Below, one piece after another: positions 1 to 6,062 of a stretch of DNA of 8,998 nt. The notes under the pieces are model-generated. The model did no database searches, was not told the origin of the DNA, and saw nothing but the letters and a program-made list of their open reading frames with translations. The stretch is taken from positions 1 to 8,998 of the forward strand of contig JABFST010000434.1 of assembly GCA_013140465.1 (NCBI GenBank). The letters are read 5' to 3'. Each line of letters starts with the position of its first letter. Position 1 is the first letter of the stretch. This DNA comes from Methylococcaceae bacterium (GTDB lineage Bacteria; Pseudomonadota; Gammaproteobacteria; Methylococcales; Methylomonadaceae). The position numbers and the translations under genes are program-made.

Positions 1-851
1 GTGGTGGAGGTATTTCATCTGCATTAGCCGCTAGCGCATCGTCTGCTTGGACGGATTTGCCTAAAAGCCCTGTTAGTACGCGTGCGTTGACTGTTACCCC
101 CGCTGAAATAGCCAAAAACCATACTAATTATTACGAGTTTTCATTTAATAAAACTGATTCTAGCCGCTTGGCGCAAAATCTAGTGACCGATCCTTGGTCG
201 GTAGAAATCAGTGGCGAAGTGGAAAAGCCCGGAAGCTATTATCTGGAAGATATATTGGCAAAGCAAAGCCTACAGGAGTATGTGTATCGTCTCCGTTGTG
301 TCGAGGCGTGGTCTATGGTTGTGCCTTGGGTGGGTTTTCCGTTGTCCCGTTTATTAACATGGGTAAAACCCTTATCGACGGCGCAGTTTGTAAAATTTAC
401 CGCTGTCTATCAACCACAAACTATGCCCAAGCAATTCGCCAATTCCATGTTGGAATGGCCTTATGTTGAGGGTTTGCGCATGGATGAAGCCATGCACCCG
501 CTGACGCTATTGGCGGTAGGTATGTATGGCGAACATCTGCCGAAACAAAACGGTGCGCCGTTGCGTTTGGTTGTGCCTTGGAAATATGGTTTTAAAAGTA
601 TTAAAGCGATAGTCAAAATCGAGTTGTTAAAAAAAGCCCCCATGACAACTTGGAATCTATTTGCACCCAAGGATTACGGCTTTTATGCCAATGTCAATCC
701 TAACGTAGCCCACCCACGTTGGAGCCAATACAGTGAACGCCAATTAGGCAGCCGTTTTTTTACGCCGCGTCGAAAAACGGAATTATTTAATGGCTACGGT
801 AATGAAGTGGCATCTTTGTATAGCGGTATGGACTTGCGGCATTTTTTCTGA
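1..851 (+). CDS. msrP: MsrP, periplasmic methionine sulfoxide reductase catalytic subunit (5' partial)
   Basis: Molybdopterin-dependent enzyme (formerly YedY) that reduces methionine sulfoxide in oxidised periplasmic proteins, with electrons from MsrQ. The frame is open to the left window edge (first full codon at base 3), so the true start lies outside and the TTG at 57 is not the start. Residues before it ([16 protein letters not shown]) look like the end of a Tat signal peptide, as expected for a folded Mo-cofactor protein. Strong family signatures follow: [32 protein letters not shown] (its Cys, codon 297-299, is the expected Mo ligand), [58 protein letters not shown] and [12 protein letters not shown]. 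These match my memory of E. coli MsrP nearly end to end. The stop overlaps the msrQ start by one base (TGATG), so the two are probably translationally coupled. Confidence 0.97.
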   Translation, partial: GGGISSALAASASSAWTDLPKSPVSTRALTVTPAEIAKNHTNYYEFSFNKTDSSRLAQNLVTDPWSVEISGEVEKPGSYYLEDILAKQSLQEYVYRLRCVEAWSMVVPWVGFPLSRLLTWVKPLSTAQFVKFTAVYQPQTMPKQFANSMLEWPYVEGLRMDEAMHPLTLLAVGMYGEHLPKQNGAPLRLVVPWKYGFKSIKAIVKIELLKKAPMTTWNLFAPKDYGFYANVNPNVAHPRWSQYSERQLGSRFFTPRRKTELFNGYGNEVASLYSGMDLRHFF

Positions 852-1573
852 TGACATTCCGATTTAACAATCTATACTCTTTAATGCTAGGTGTTTGTTT
901 ACTGCCATTACTATGGTTGCTTATCGATACCGCTTGCGACAATTTAGGGGCTAACCCTATTCAAGCCCTACATATTCGCCTTGGGGATTGGTCGTTACGG
1001 TTGTTATGGCTGACCTTGGCTATTACGCCCTTGCAAACCCTCACAAAATGGCGGGGCATGGCAGATTATAGGCAACTATTAGGCTTGTATGCGTTCTTTT
1101 ATGCGAGCTTGCATGTACTGGTCTATTTGCTGGTGGATCATGCCCTCGCGTGGCAAGTGATTGGTATTGATATTATTGAAAGCCAATATGTTTGGTTTGG
1201 GCTGTTGGCTTTTATTATTATTTTTTCATTAGCCCTGACATCGCCCAAATACGCCAAAAAGCGCATGGGCAAAAACTGGAAAAAACTGCACCGATTCATT
1301 TATCTGGCGGCAGCTGCGGTGATTATCCACTATTACTGGCAACTCAAAGGTAATATGGCAGAACCGCTGTTTTATTTGGTCATACTCTGTATATTGCTGG
1401 GCTTTCGGGTTTTAGTCTGGTTTAAAAACCGCCAATTGACTCGGTTGATGATTCCAACAGGCCAAAGGTCTGCACTGTTTAACGAACAGCAGGTGATGTC
1501 TGAATCAATCACCGAAACGCAACCCAATGTAGCCAAAAGCTTAGATGAATCGGGGACTCAGCAACATAGGTAA
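851..1573 (+). CDS. msrQ: MsrQ, heme-binding membrane subunit of the MsrPQ system
   Basis: Inner-membrane b-type cytochrome (formerly YedZ) of the ferric-reductase-like fold; it passes electrons from the quinone pool or a flavin reductase to MsrP. About six hydrophobic segments span residues 9-190. Histidines H88 (ASLHVLVY), H147 (WKKLHRFIYL) and H160 (VIIHYYW) sit where the E. coli heme-ligand histidines are known (about 91, 151 and 164). The GLYAFFYASLH and SPKYAKKRMGKNWKKLHR stretches are typical of the family. At 240 residues it is roughly 30 longer than E. coli MsrQ; the extra part is a polar, Ser/Gln-rich C-terminal tail (about 205-240) with no recognisable domain. The ATG overlaps the msrP stop, fixing the start. 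A hairpin at 1622-1653 follows and may also end this transcript. Confidence 0.95.
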   Translation: MTFRFNNLYSLMLGVCLLPLLWLLIDTACDNLGANPIQALHIRLGDWSLRLLWLTLAITPLQTLTKWRGMADYRQLLGLYAFFYASLHVLVYLLVDHALAWQVIGIDIIESQYVWFGLLAFIIIFSLALTSPKYAKKRMGKNWKKLHRFIYLAAAAVIIHYYWQLKGNMAEPLFYLVILCILLGFRVLVWFKNRQLTRLMIPTGQRSALFNEQQVMSESITETQPNVAKSLDESGTQQHR

Positions 1574-1615
1574 AGTTACCATAAGGTCTGGAGTGCAACG
1601 GCTTTAGACGCAGTC

Positions 1616-1653
1616 AAAAAAAAACCTACACGCCTAAAAGGCTGTGTAGGTTT
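1616..1653 (-). terminator. Strong intrinsic terminator, mainly for the minus strand
   Basis: The arms AAACCTACACGCCT and AGGCTGTGTAGGTTT pair over about 14 bp with one bulged base and a three-base loop. On the minus strand the hairpin is followed by nine T (A run at 1616-1624), an ideal Rho-independent terminator about 30 bp past the stop of the 1683-2360 gene. On the plus strand only TTTATG follows, so it would be a weaker terminator for msrPQ. It separates two convergent units. Confidence 0.9.
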
Positions 1654-1682
1654 ATGTCAAAAACCGAATCTGCTGCAAGCGC

Positions 1683-2360
1683 TTACAGCATAGTCATCAA
1701 CGACGACACCACATCAAAATACACATCCAACAAGGCCGACAACGATTTGTTGTACAAGGCTTGCAAGGCGGCGGCAGGTTGTGCCATCAGCATATTAAAC
1801 ACATTCACCAGCGCATAGTAATTGCTTATTAAAATGGCTTCGGCATGTTCGCTTAAGCCGCCCAGATAGTTGTTGATAGGGGCGAGGGCGTCGGTGATGA
1901 ACTGTTCTGGGCTTTGGATAAAACTTTGCCAGTAACGTTCCGATTGTTGGCCTACCGAGCTTAAGTACACTTTGATAGGCTCTAAAGTGGCTAACGTGAC
2001 TTGTTCGGGGTTTTCCCAAAACGCTTGCAGATATTGCCCAGTGCGTGCTTTGCTGACATTCACCTTAACTTGCCAGCTTTGGTAAACAGGCAGCAGCGTA
2101 GTTTGCGCTTGCGCGTACAGCAAGGTAGTCGTGCTGGCGGCTTGTTCATACCAAGCGGTCAGCGTAGGTATGGGATCGTCGTAAACCTGTCTGGCGGCGG
2201 CAGCGATGGTGCTGTGGGCGTCAATTATAAAGTTGCGGATATTTTCATATAAGACATTCAGCTTAAAACAAGCTTGTTTATAGAGCTGGGTGGACGGCAA
2301 AATCAGCTTGTTTTCCAGATCAAGCTGGCGTAGGGAAAGAAAGTCCGGTTGGTTCAACAT
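1683..2360 (-). CDS. Unknown protein with 11-residue amphipathic repeats
   Basis: I do not recognise a named family. The 225-residue product has no signal peptide, no clear membrane span and no Cys pair or catalytic motif. It is mostly predicted amphipathic helix rich in A, L, Q, S and Y. Its tyrosines are strikingly periodic: Y27, 38, 60, 71, 82, 93, 181, 203 and 214 share one phase of an 11-residue repeat (H49 fills a gap), while Y110, 132, 143 and 165 (with F154) share a second phase. Prolines P63, P118, P151 and P195 also fall in one phase. Residues 118-132 and 151-165 are a visible repeat: PEQ, then L-x-PI, then YL. Such 11-mers are known from perilipins, synucleins and apolipoproteins, which lie on lipid surfaces, so a lipid-, granule- or membrane-coating role is possible but inferred. 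An AGAGG ribosome site about 8 bases before the ATG supports the start. It is divergent from the bd-like operon and shares a dyad site type with it. Confidence 0.85.
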   Translation of the reverse strand: MLNQPDFLSLRQLDLENKLILPSTQLYKQACFKLNVLYENIRNFIIDAHSTIAAAARQVYDDPIPTLTAWYEQAASTTTLLYAQAQTTLLPVYQSWQVKVNVSKARTGQYLQAFWENPEQVTLATLEPIKVYLSSVGQQSERYWQSFIQSPEQFITDALAPINNYLGGLSEHAEAILISNYYALVNVFNMLMAQPAAALQALYNKSLSALLDVYFDVVSSLMTML

Positions 2361-2400
2361 GATAGTGCCTCTGTAAAAGTTGTAGGTAAAACGTTAAGCG

Positions 2401-2417
2401 AGAATCGGCTGATTCTA
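2401..2417 (-). promoter_or_regulatory. Dyad overlapping a candidate -10 box of the 1683-2360 gene
   Basis: AGAATC-N4-GATTCT is a 6-bp-arm dyad. On the minus strand TAGAAT (plus 2412-2417) within it fits a sigma-70 -10 box (5 of 6) about 50 bp before the ATG at 2360. I see no good -35 hexamer at 17 bp, so the promoter may need an activator; the larger dyad at 2441-2469 lies just upstream. The assignment is inferred. Confidence 0.35.
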
Positions 2418-2440
2418 ACGTGACCTTAGTTATTTAAACA

Positions 2441-2469
2441 TGCGACAAGTTGCCGCGCGACAAAATGTC
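2441..2469 (-). promoter_or_regulatory. Dyad site copy A (candidate operator or activator site)
   Basis: The core TTGCCGCGCGACAA is a near-palindrome, flanked two bases further out by GACA and TGTC. Read on the minus strand it matches copy B (2615-2643, plus strand) at 26 of 29 positions. It ends 80 bp before the ATG of the 1683-2360 gene and points towards it, a usual place for an activator or repressor site. The part TGCGACAAGTTGCCGC resembles the GCGNC-N-GNCGC pattern I recall for RegA/PrrA-type redox regulators; that pattern carries little information, so the resemblance is only a lead. Confidence 0.5.
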
Positions 2470-2500
2470 CCGTCTTCACTGGCTAGCCTAAATGGCGGGC

Positions 2501-2531
2501 AAAAAAAATGCGGGCAATAAAATTACCCGCA
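2501..2531 (-). terminator. Orphan intrinsic terminator on the minus strand
   Basis: TGCGGGCAAT and ATTACCCGCA form a 10-bp stem (one mismatch) with an AAA loop. On the minus strand it is followed by eight T (A run 2501-2508). There is no T run on the plus side, so it works only leftwards. No minus-strand ORF ends here, so it stops either a small RNA, an attenuated leader of the 1683-2360 gene, or antisense transcription coming from the bd-like operon side. Confidence 0.75.
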
Positions 2532-2612
2532 CAAAAACCCTTAATACCCTTTAGGAGGTAGCACTGCTTTAAGAGTGAGTACAGTCTAGCACGCTGTAAC
2601 TCCTGAAAAAAT
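2501..2612 (-). ncRNA. Candidate small RNA or attenuated leader
   Basis: The minus-strand stretch between dyad site B and the terminator at 2501-2531 is about 110 nt long, with no credible ORF. In RNA it could form a long hairpin in which CAGGAG near the 5' end pairs with CTCCT about 45 nt later, extended by weaker pairs, then a single-stranded AAAGGGTATTAAGGG segment, then the terminator. A promoter is not clear: CATATT or TATTTT near 2611-2616 could be a -10, but the -35 region is poor. It has no repeated GGA loops, so it is not an obvious CsrB/RsmZ-type RNA. The call rests mainly on an orphan terminator plus foldable sequence. Confidence 0.28.
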
Positions 2613-2614
2613 AT

Positions 2615-2643
2615 GACATTTTGCCGCGCGGCAAGCTGTCGCA
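2615..2643 (+). promoter_or_regulatory. Dyad site copy B (candidate operator or activator site)
   Basis: The core TTGCCGCGCGGCAA is a perfect 14-bp palindrome, flanked two bases further out by GACA and TGTC and then GCA. It is the second copy of the site at 2441-2469, in opposite orientation, 174 bp away. In its own orientation it points towards the bd-like operon, about 290 bp before that ATG. It also lies just upstream of the candidate small RNA, so which unit it controls is open. Confidence 0.5.
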
Positions 2644-2683
2644 GTCTGTCCCAATAAAGGCTTGTGCCAAGAAATTACCCAAT

Positions 2684-2728
2684 GAGTGTCTATTATTATG
2701 GCGGGTGTCTTGTTATTAGACACTCGCC
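2684..2728 (+). promoter_or_regulatory. Two mutually exclusive hairpins sharing one arm
   Basis: The right arm AGACACTCGCC (2718-2728) can pair with GGCGGGTGTCT (2700-2710) as an 11-bp stem with one G-U pair and a seven-base loop. Part of it (2717-2725) can instead pair with GAGTGTCTA (2684-2692) over 9 bp. As DNA this is three copies of a (A/G)GTGTCT half-site, two direct (19 bp apart) and one inverted. It could be an RNA switch in a long leader or a protein-binding array; no T run follows, so it is not a simple terminator. Confidence 0.35.
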
Positions 2729-2816
2729 TTATCGGTCATAACTGCCGCCCCTGCTTATCGTCTTCACTCCCGTCCCAGCCCGCCACTTAAAATCAAACAC
2801 TTAAAAAATAACTTGG

Positions 2817-2832
2817 GCCTGTATAAACAGGC
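2817..2832 (+). promoter_or_regulatory. Short dyad over a possible -10 box of the bd-like operon
   Basis: GCCTGT-ATAA-ACAGGC is a dyad with 6-bp arms. TATAAA (2822-2827) inside it could be a -10 element; an A/T-rich stretch lies upstream but no good -35 hexamer at the usual spacing. It is 102 bp before the ATG at 2934, which would leave a leader of roughly 100 nt. Confidence 0.3.
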
Positions 2833-2933
2833 ATCATTGTTGCTAGAGTTTCCCTGTCTTGTTTTCGCTGTGCCAACTTTGCTGCATTTAAAAGTGAAGT
2901 CCGAGCATTTATTGTTCTTATTACGGGGTATTT

Positions 2934-4385
2934 ATGGATTTTCCCATTTTTCATATCGATTTTATAGGCAATCGCATGTTGATTGCCGTCGATGCGATTT
3001 TACATGTCATCATCAACCACGCCCTTGCGGTCGGGGCTTTACCGATTATTGCCCTACTGGAATATATCGGCATCCGCAATAAAGACAAGCGTTGGGATGC
3101 GCTAGCCTTTCGCTTGCTGAAAATCATTTTTATCGTGACCACTACTGTCGGTGCGCTGACGGGTGTGGGGATCTGGTTTTCCGCATCGTTAATAAACCCC
3201 GCCGCTATCGGCAGTTTGATACGCGTGTTTTTTTGGGGATGGTTTGTCGAATGGCTGGTGTTTGTCAGCGAAGTCAGCCTGATTATGGCCTACTTCTTAA
3301 CCTGGGAATCCACGCGCGATAAGCCCGAAGCCAAGTTAAAACACTGGCGTTTGGGTTTGTTTTTGGCGGCATTTTCATGGATTACGATGGCGATTATTGT
3401 CGCCATTTTGGGCTTTATGATGGACACAGGGAATTGGCAAACAGAACGCACACTGCTGGCGGGCTTGTTTAACCCCATGTATTTCCCACAACTCGGGTTT
3501 CGCACCACCCTAGCGATGGTGATGGGCGGCATGAGCATGATCTGCCTGACCTATCTGTATACACGCCGTGAATTGGCGTTCCGCAGTGCGGTTTTGGAAG
3601 TGTTGTCAAAATGGACAGGCGCGTGGCTGCTGGCTTTGGCAATCGCTGCTATTTGGTATTATCAAGTGATACCCGGACACATGTTGGCGAATATTCCCGT
3701 GGCGGTCACTACTCAAGAATATGTCAGTTGGAATAGCCAGCTCAAGTGGCTATTAATTTTCGGATTGGCCTTTGTGGGCTGGGTGGCTTGGGCTTCGTTT
3801 AAACGCCCCGGACAAGTCCACGGTGCCAAATACGCGCTGTCTTTAGTCGTGCTGGTGTTAATGTTGGGGCAGTTTGAGCGGGTGCGTGAGTTTATCCGTA
3901 AACCCTTCATTATCGGCAACTACATGTATGCCAACGGGCTGCGCGTAGACGATTATCCTTTATTGAAGCGCGACGGTATTTTGCAGCACGCCACTTACGC
4001 GGGCATACGCGAAATCACCGCCGATAACCAAGTCAGTGCCGGGCGTGAAGTGTTTGAGCAAACGTGTAGCCGTTGCCACACCGTTAATGGCATCAACAGC
4101 ATACGCGGACAACTTAAGAATATGTACGGGGACAAACGCTGGCAAGCCGACATCATCGCAGCTTATGTTGAAAATATGCACGGTGCGCGTTATTTCATGC
4201 CGCCGTTTCCGGGCAACAAAACCGAATTGCAAGCTTTGTCGGTGTACTTGGCTAGCCTACAAAAACGTGCCGCCGCTTTTAATGGCGCACAAATCAACGG
4301 CATACCCGCCCCCGACTTCATTTCTGCCGCTACCCATTACGGCAATATACCCGATCTGGATACCCATCAAGGAGAACAACACTAA
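2934..4385 (+). CDS. Cytochrome bd-superfamily subunit I-like protein fused to cytochrome c
   Basis: Membrane subunit (483 aa, about eight hydrophobic segments between residues 14 and 313) of a divergent bd-type oxygen reductase, ending in a periplasmic cytochrome c domain. By eye-alignment with E. coli CydA, H24 fits the heme ligand H19, E106 fits E107, and REFIRKPFIIG (318-328) fits the AEYGRQPW signature with E319 at E445; RELAF (212-216) fits RDFAF. W81 falls where E99 would be. The stretch from RELAF to E319 is only about 107 residues, against about 234 in CydA, so the quinol-binding Q-loop is missing. No His or Met is seen at the heme b558 ligand positions (H186, M393). The C-terminal domain has C378-x2-C381-H382 and a probable Met ligand at M422 (FMPPF). 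Electrons therefore probably come from a soluble cytochrome c, through the fused heme. A weak GGGG ribosome site precedes the ATG. It overlaps the next gene by one base. Confidence 0.88.
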   Translation: MDFPIFHIDFIGNRMLIAVDAILHVIINHALAVGALPIIALLEYIGIRNKDKRWDALAFRLLKIIFIVTTTVGALTGVGIWFSASLINPAAIGSLIRVFFWGWFVEWLVFVSEVSLIMAYFLTWESTRDKPEAKLKHWRLGLFLAAFSWITMAIIVAILGFMMDTGNWQTERTLLAGLFNPMYFPQLGFRTTLAMVMGGMSMICLTYLYTRRELAFRSAVLEVLSKWTGAWLLALAIAAIWYYQVIPGHMLANIPVAVTTQEYVSWNSQLKWLLIFGLAFVGWVAWASFKRPGQVHGAKYALSLVVLVLMLGQFERVREFIRKPFIIGNYMYANGLRVDDYPLLKRDGILQHATYAGIREITADNQVSAGREVFEQTCSRCHTVNGINSIRGQLKNMYGDKRWQADIIAAYVENMHGARYFMPPFPGNKTELQALSVYLASLQKRAAAFNGAQINGIPAPDFISAATHYGNIPDLDTHQGEQH

Positions 4386-5689
4386 TGGCTGCACCCATCC
4401 CGCGTGACATCCCCTTACCTTTACCCGCGCCCGAAGGCTTTTTAGAGATTTTGCTCGTCGTGGCCTTTTTAGTGCACATCGTCTTTGTGCATCTGATGAT
4501 AGGCGGGTCTTTATTTAGCTTGGTGTGCCAGATTAGGGGCCTAAAAGTCCCTGACTACGAAAAATTGGCGTACCGGATCATGCAACTCGTCACCGTCAAC
4601 AAAAGCATGGCAGTGGTGATGGGTGTTGCGCCCTTGCTGATAATTAACACGCTCTATGCCCCGCAGTTTTACGCCTCTAGCGCACTGATCGGCGATATGT
4701 GGATGGCGGTGATACCGTTAGTGACGTTGGCGTTTTTATTGGCTTATGTACACAAATTTTGGTGGCGGCATTTTATCAATATCCCCGAACTGCATATCGG
4801 CATTGCGGCGTTGGAAACGGCCTTGTTTTTATTCATACCGTTGATCTTTATGACCAATGTCAACCTCATGCTGTTTCCAGAAGCGTGGCCGCAAGTCAAA
4901 GGTTTTGTATCGGCATTGCTGTTGCCCAACGTTATCCAACGTTATCTGCATTTTCTGTCGGCGACGGTTTTGTCCAGCTCCTTGTTGCTAGTGTGGTGGA
5001 CGGGGCGCAAAAGCTTTGCCCAAGAAGTGCAGTTCAGCAAAGTGCGGCTGTTAGATGTACGCCGATTTTTTTATGCCTTTGCCTTTGGCGCAACGCTGCT
5101 GCAAATGCTGACAGGCTTGTTGGTGTTTGTGTCCTTACCCGCACAAGGCATGGGCTGGGGCTTTACTTTATTGCTGATGTTGGGCGGGGCTAGCGCGTTG
5201 CCCGCCGTGTATTGGATGTGGCAAAACCTAACGCGCACCGACCATCTGTTGGATGACAACTTTAAGCGCATTATTGCCAGCTTTGCTTGTGCTTTGGTGT
5301 TGATGGGCATTGCCCGCCATGATTATCGGGAAAATGCCTTGGCAGACCATCAATCTGCGATTAAGGAAAAAACCGCCAATTACCAAGCTGCCGTAAAAGT
5401 CGCCGCTGAAGAAGCGCAACTAGCCGCCAAAGCTTTAGAAGAGCAACCGCGCGGTGCGGGTGAAATAGCCTTTGAGCAAAATTGTGCCGCTTGCCATCAT
5501 GCCACATTGCCGACGGTAGGGCCTTCTATGCAAGAAATTAAGGAACTGTATGCAGGTGATCCGTCCGGCTTGATCGCTTGGACTAAAGCACCCGGCAAAA
5601 AACGTCCTGACAGTATGGCGATGCCCAGTTTTGCACATTTAAGCGATGCGCAGCTCACAGCCATCAGCGGGTATATCTTAAGCCATTAG
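4385..5689 (+). CDS. Second membrane subunit of the bd-like complex, with C-terminal cytochrome c
   Basis: Partner subunit (434 aa): about eight hydrophobic segments (roughly 19-310), an Ala/Glu-rich helical linker (320-356) and a class I cytochrome c domain with C367-x2-C370-H371 and a probable Met ligand at M411 or M413 (MAMPSF). It does not resemble E. coli CydB by eye. Its first helix carries H31-x4-H36-x4-G41, the same H-x4-H-x4-G spacing as H24, H29 and G34 of subunit 1, suggesting that the two are distant paralogues. Other membrane histidines (H123, H137, H189) are possible heme ligands. The start is set by AAGGAG at 4369-4374, 10 bases before the ATG, and by the TAATG overlap with the upstream stop. 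With a heme c on each subunit, the complex likely oxidises periplasmic cytochrome c rather than quinol; this is inference, and NO or another small molecule cannot be excluded as the acceptor. Confidence 0.85.
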   Translation: MAAPIPRDIPLPLPAPEGFLEILLVVAFLVHIVFVHLMIGGSLFSLVCQIRGLKVPDYEKLAYRIMQLVTVNKSMAVVMGVAPLLIINTLYAPQFYASSALIGDMWMAVIPLVTLAFLLAYVHKFWWRHFINIPELHIGIAALETALFLFIPLIFMTNVNLMLFPEAWPQVKGFVSALLLPNVIQRYLHFLSATVLSSSLLLVWWTGRKSFAQEVQFSKVRLLDVRRFFYAFAFGATLLQMLTGLLVFVSLPAQGMGWGFTLLLMLGGASALPAVYWMWQNLTRTDHLLDDNFKRIIASFACALVLMGIARHDYRENALADHQSAIKEKTANYQAAVKVAAEEAQLAAKALEEQPRGAGEIAFEQNCAACHHATLPTVGPSMQEIKELYAGDPSGLIAWTKAPGKKRPDSMAMPSFAHLSDAQLTAISGYILSH

Positions 5690-5700
5690 ATGATACGGTG

Positions 5701-5732
5701 GGGGTAGGCATCGCGCCTATCCCTTGTTTTTT
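5701..5732 (+). terminator. Intrinsic terminator of the bd-like operon
   Basis: GGGGTAGGC and GCCTATCCC form a 9-bp stem with one G-U pair and a five-base loop, followed by TTGTTTTTT. It begins 11 bp after the stop of the second subunit, so the operon most likely holds just two genes. Confidence 0.9.
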
Positions 5733-5753
5733 GGTTAAACCTACTTCAAGCGA

Positions 5754-6062
5754 ATGATTAAACTAAAACTCTTATTAGAACAGCAACGCGGCAACACAGT
5801 AAGCACCTCGCGGGCAGATGGGGCGACAAACAACGACGCACCCGAGTTGCCGCGCAACCCTTATTTTCAAATCCACTTCCAACACATCCACGACAACATC
5901 GAAGAACTCAACGATGAATTGCAGGCCCTCAGAGGGCAAGTGAGCGAATTGACCCTGAAATTAGACTTGCTCACGTCATTATTGATCGACCAGCACGCCT
6001 TAGTGTCTAATGCGCCTTGCCGGCAGTTGTCCACCAAAAACAAGATCCCGGCAGGGCATTAA
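5754..6062 (+). CDS. Small coiled-coil protein of unknown function
   Basis: This 102-residue protein has no named family that I recognise. Residues 45-77 give an unbroken 4-3 pattern of I, L and V (I45, I49, L52, L56, L59, V63, L66, L70, L73, L77), almost five heptads, so it should form a parallel coiled coil or helical bundle and oligomerise. Residues 13-35 are polar and probably disordered; a His cluster (H41, H44, H46) precedes the coil. There is no signal peptide or membrane span. The ATG lacks a good ribosome site, and it lies just after the terminator of the bd-like operon, so its promoter must be within about 25 bp or depend on read-through. The regular coil argues that the frame is real, but the exact start is uncertain. 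Confidence 0.65.
   Translation: MIKLKLLLEQQRGNTVSTSRADGATNNDAPELPRNPYFQIHFQHIHDNIEELNDELQALRGQVSELTLKLDLLTSLLIDQHALVSNAPCRQLSTKNKIPAGH

Larger units (their letters stand above)
2361..2933. other. 573-bp divergent regulatory region without a protein gene
   Basis: This gap separates the divergent 11-mer-repeat gene and the bd-like operon. I find no ORF here with a plausible ribosome site or protein-like composition; an 89-codon frame starting at 2813 overlaps the next gene and has no recognisable features. It holds two 29-bp dyad sites in inverted orientation, an orphan minus-strand terminator, a pair of alternative hairpins and shorter dyads, listed separately. No FNR/ANR-type TTGAT-N4-ATCAA site was seen. 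Confidence 0.7.

Noticed and set aside
57..851. TTG at 57 as the start of msrP
   Set aside because: The frame is open to the window edge and the upstream residues look like the end of a Tat signal peptide, so the gene is simply cut by the window.
2441..2643. The inverted 29-bp copies as terminal repeats of a small mobile element
   Set aside because: No target-site duplication is visible outside the copies, each copy is itself a palindrome, and their placement fits regulator sites better. Genome copies of the whole 203-bp unit would reopen this.
2361..2933. FNR/ANR-type site upstream of the oxidase-like operon
   Set aside because: I looked for TTGAT-N4-ATCAA and found no acceptable match in the intergenic region.
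2813..3082. An 89-codon frame just before and overlapping the bd-like subunit
   Set aside because: It overlaps the real gene in another frame by about 150 bp, has no ribosome site and encodes a Cys/Arg/His-rich sequence typical of a shadow frame.
4036..4407. A 123-codon frame inside the first bd-like subunit
   Set aside because: It lies in another frame over the cytochrome c domain coding sequence, and its product has no recognisable features.
4385..5689. Second operon gene as CydB
   Set aside because: It lacks the CydB first-helix features I know and carries a cytochrome c domain; the shared H-x4-H-x4-G pattern with subunit 1 fits a paralogue better.
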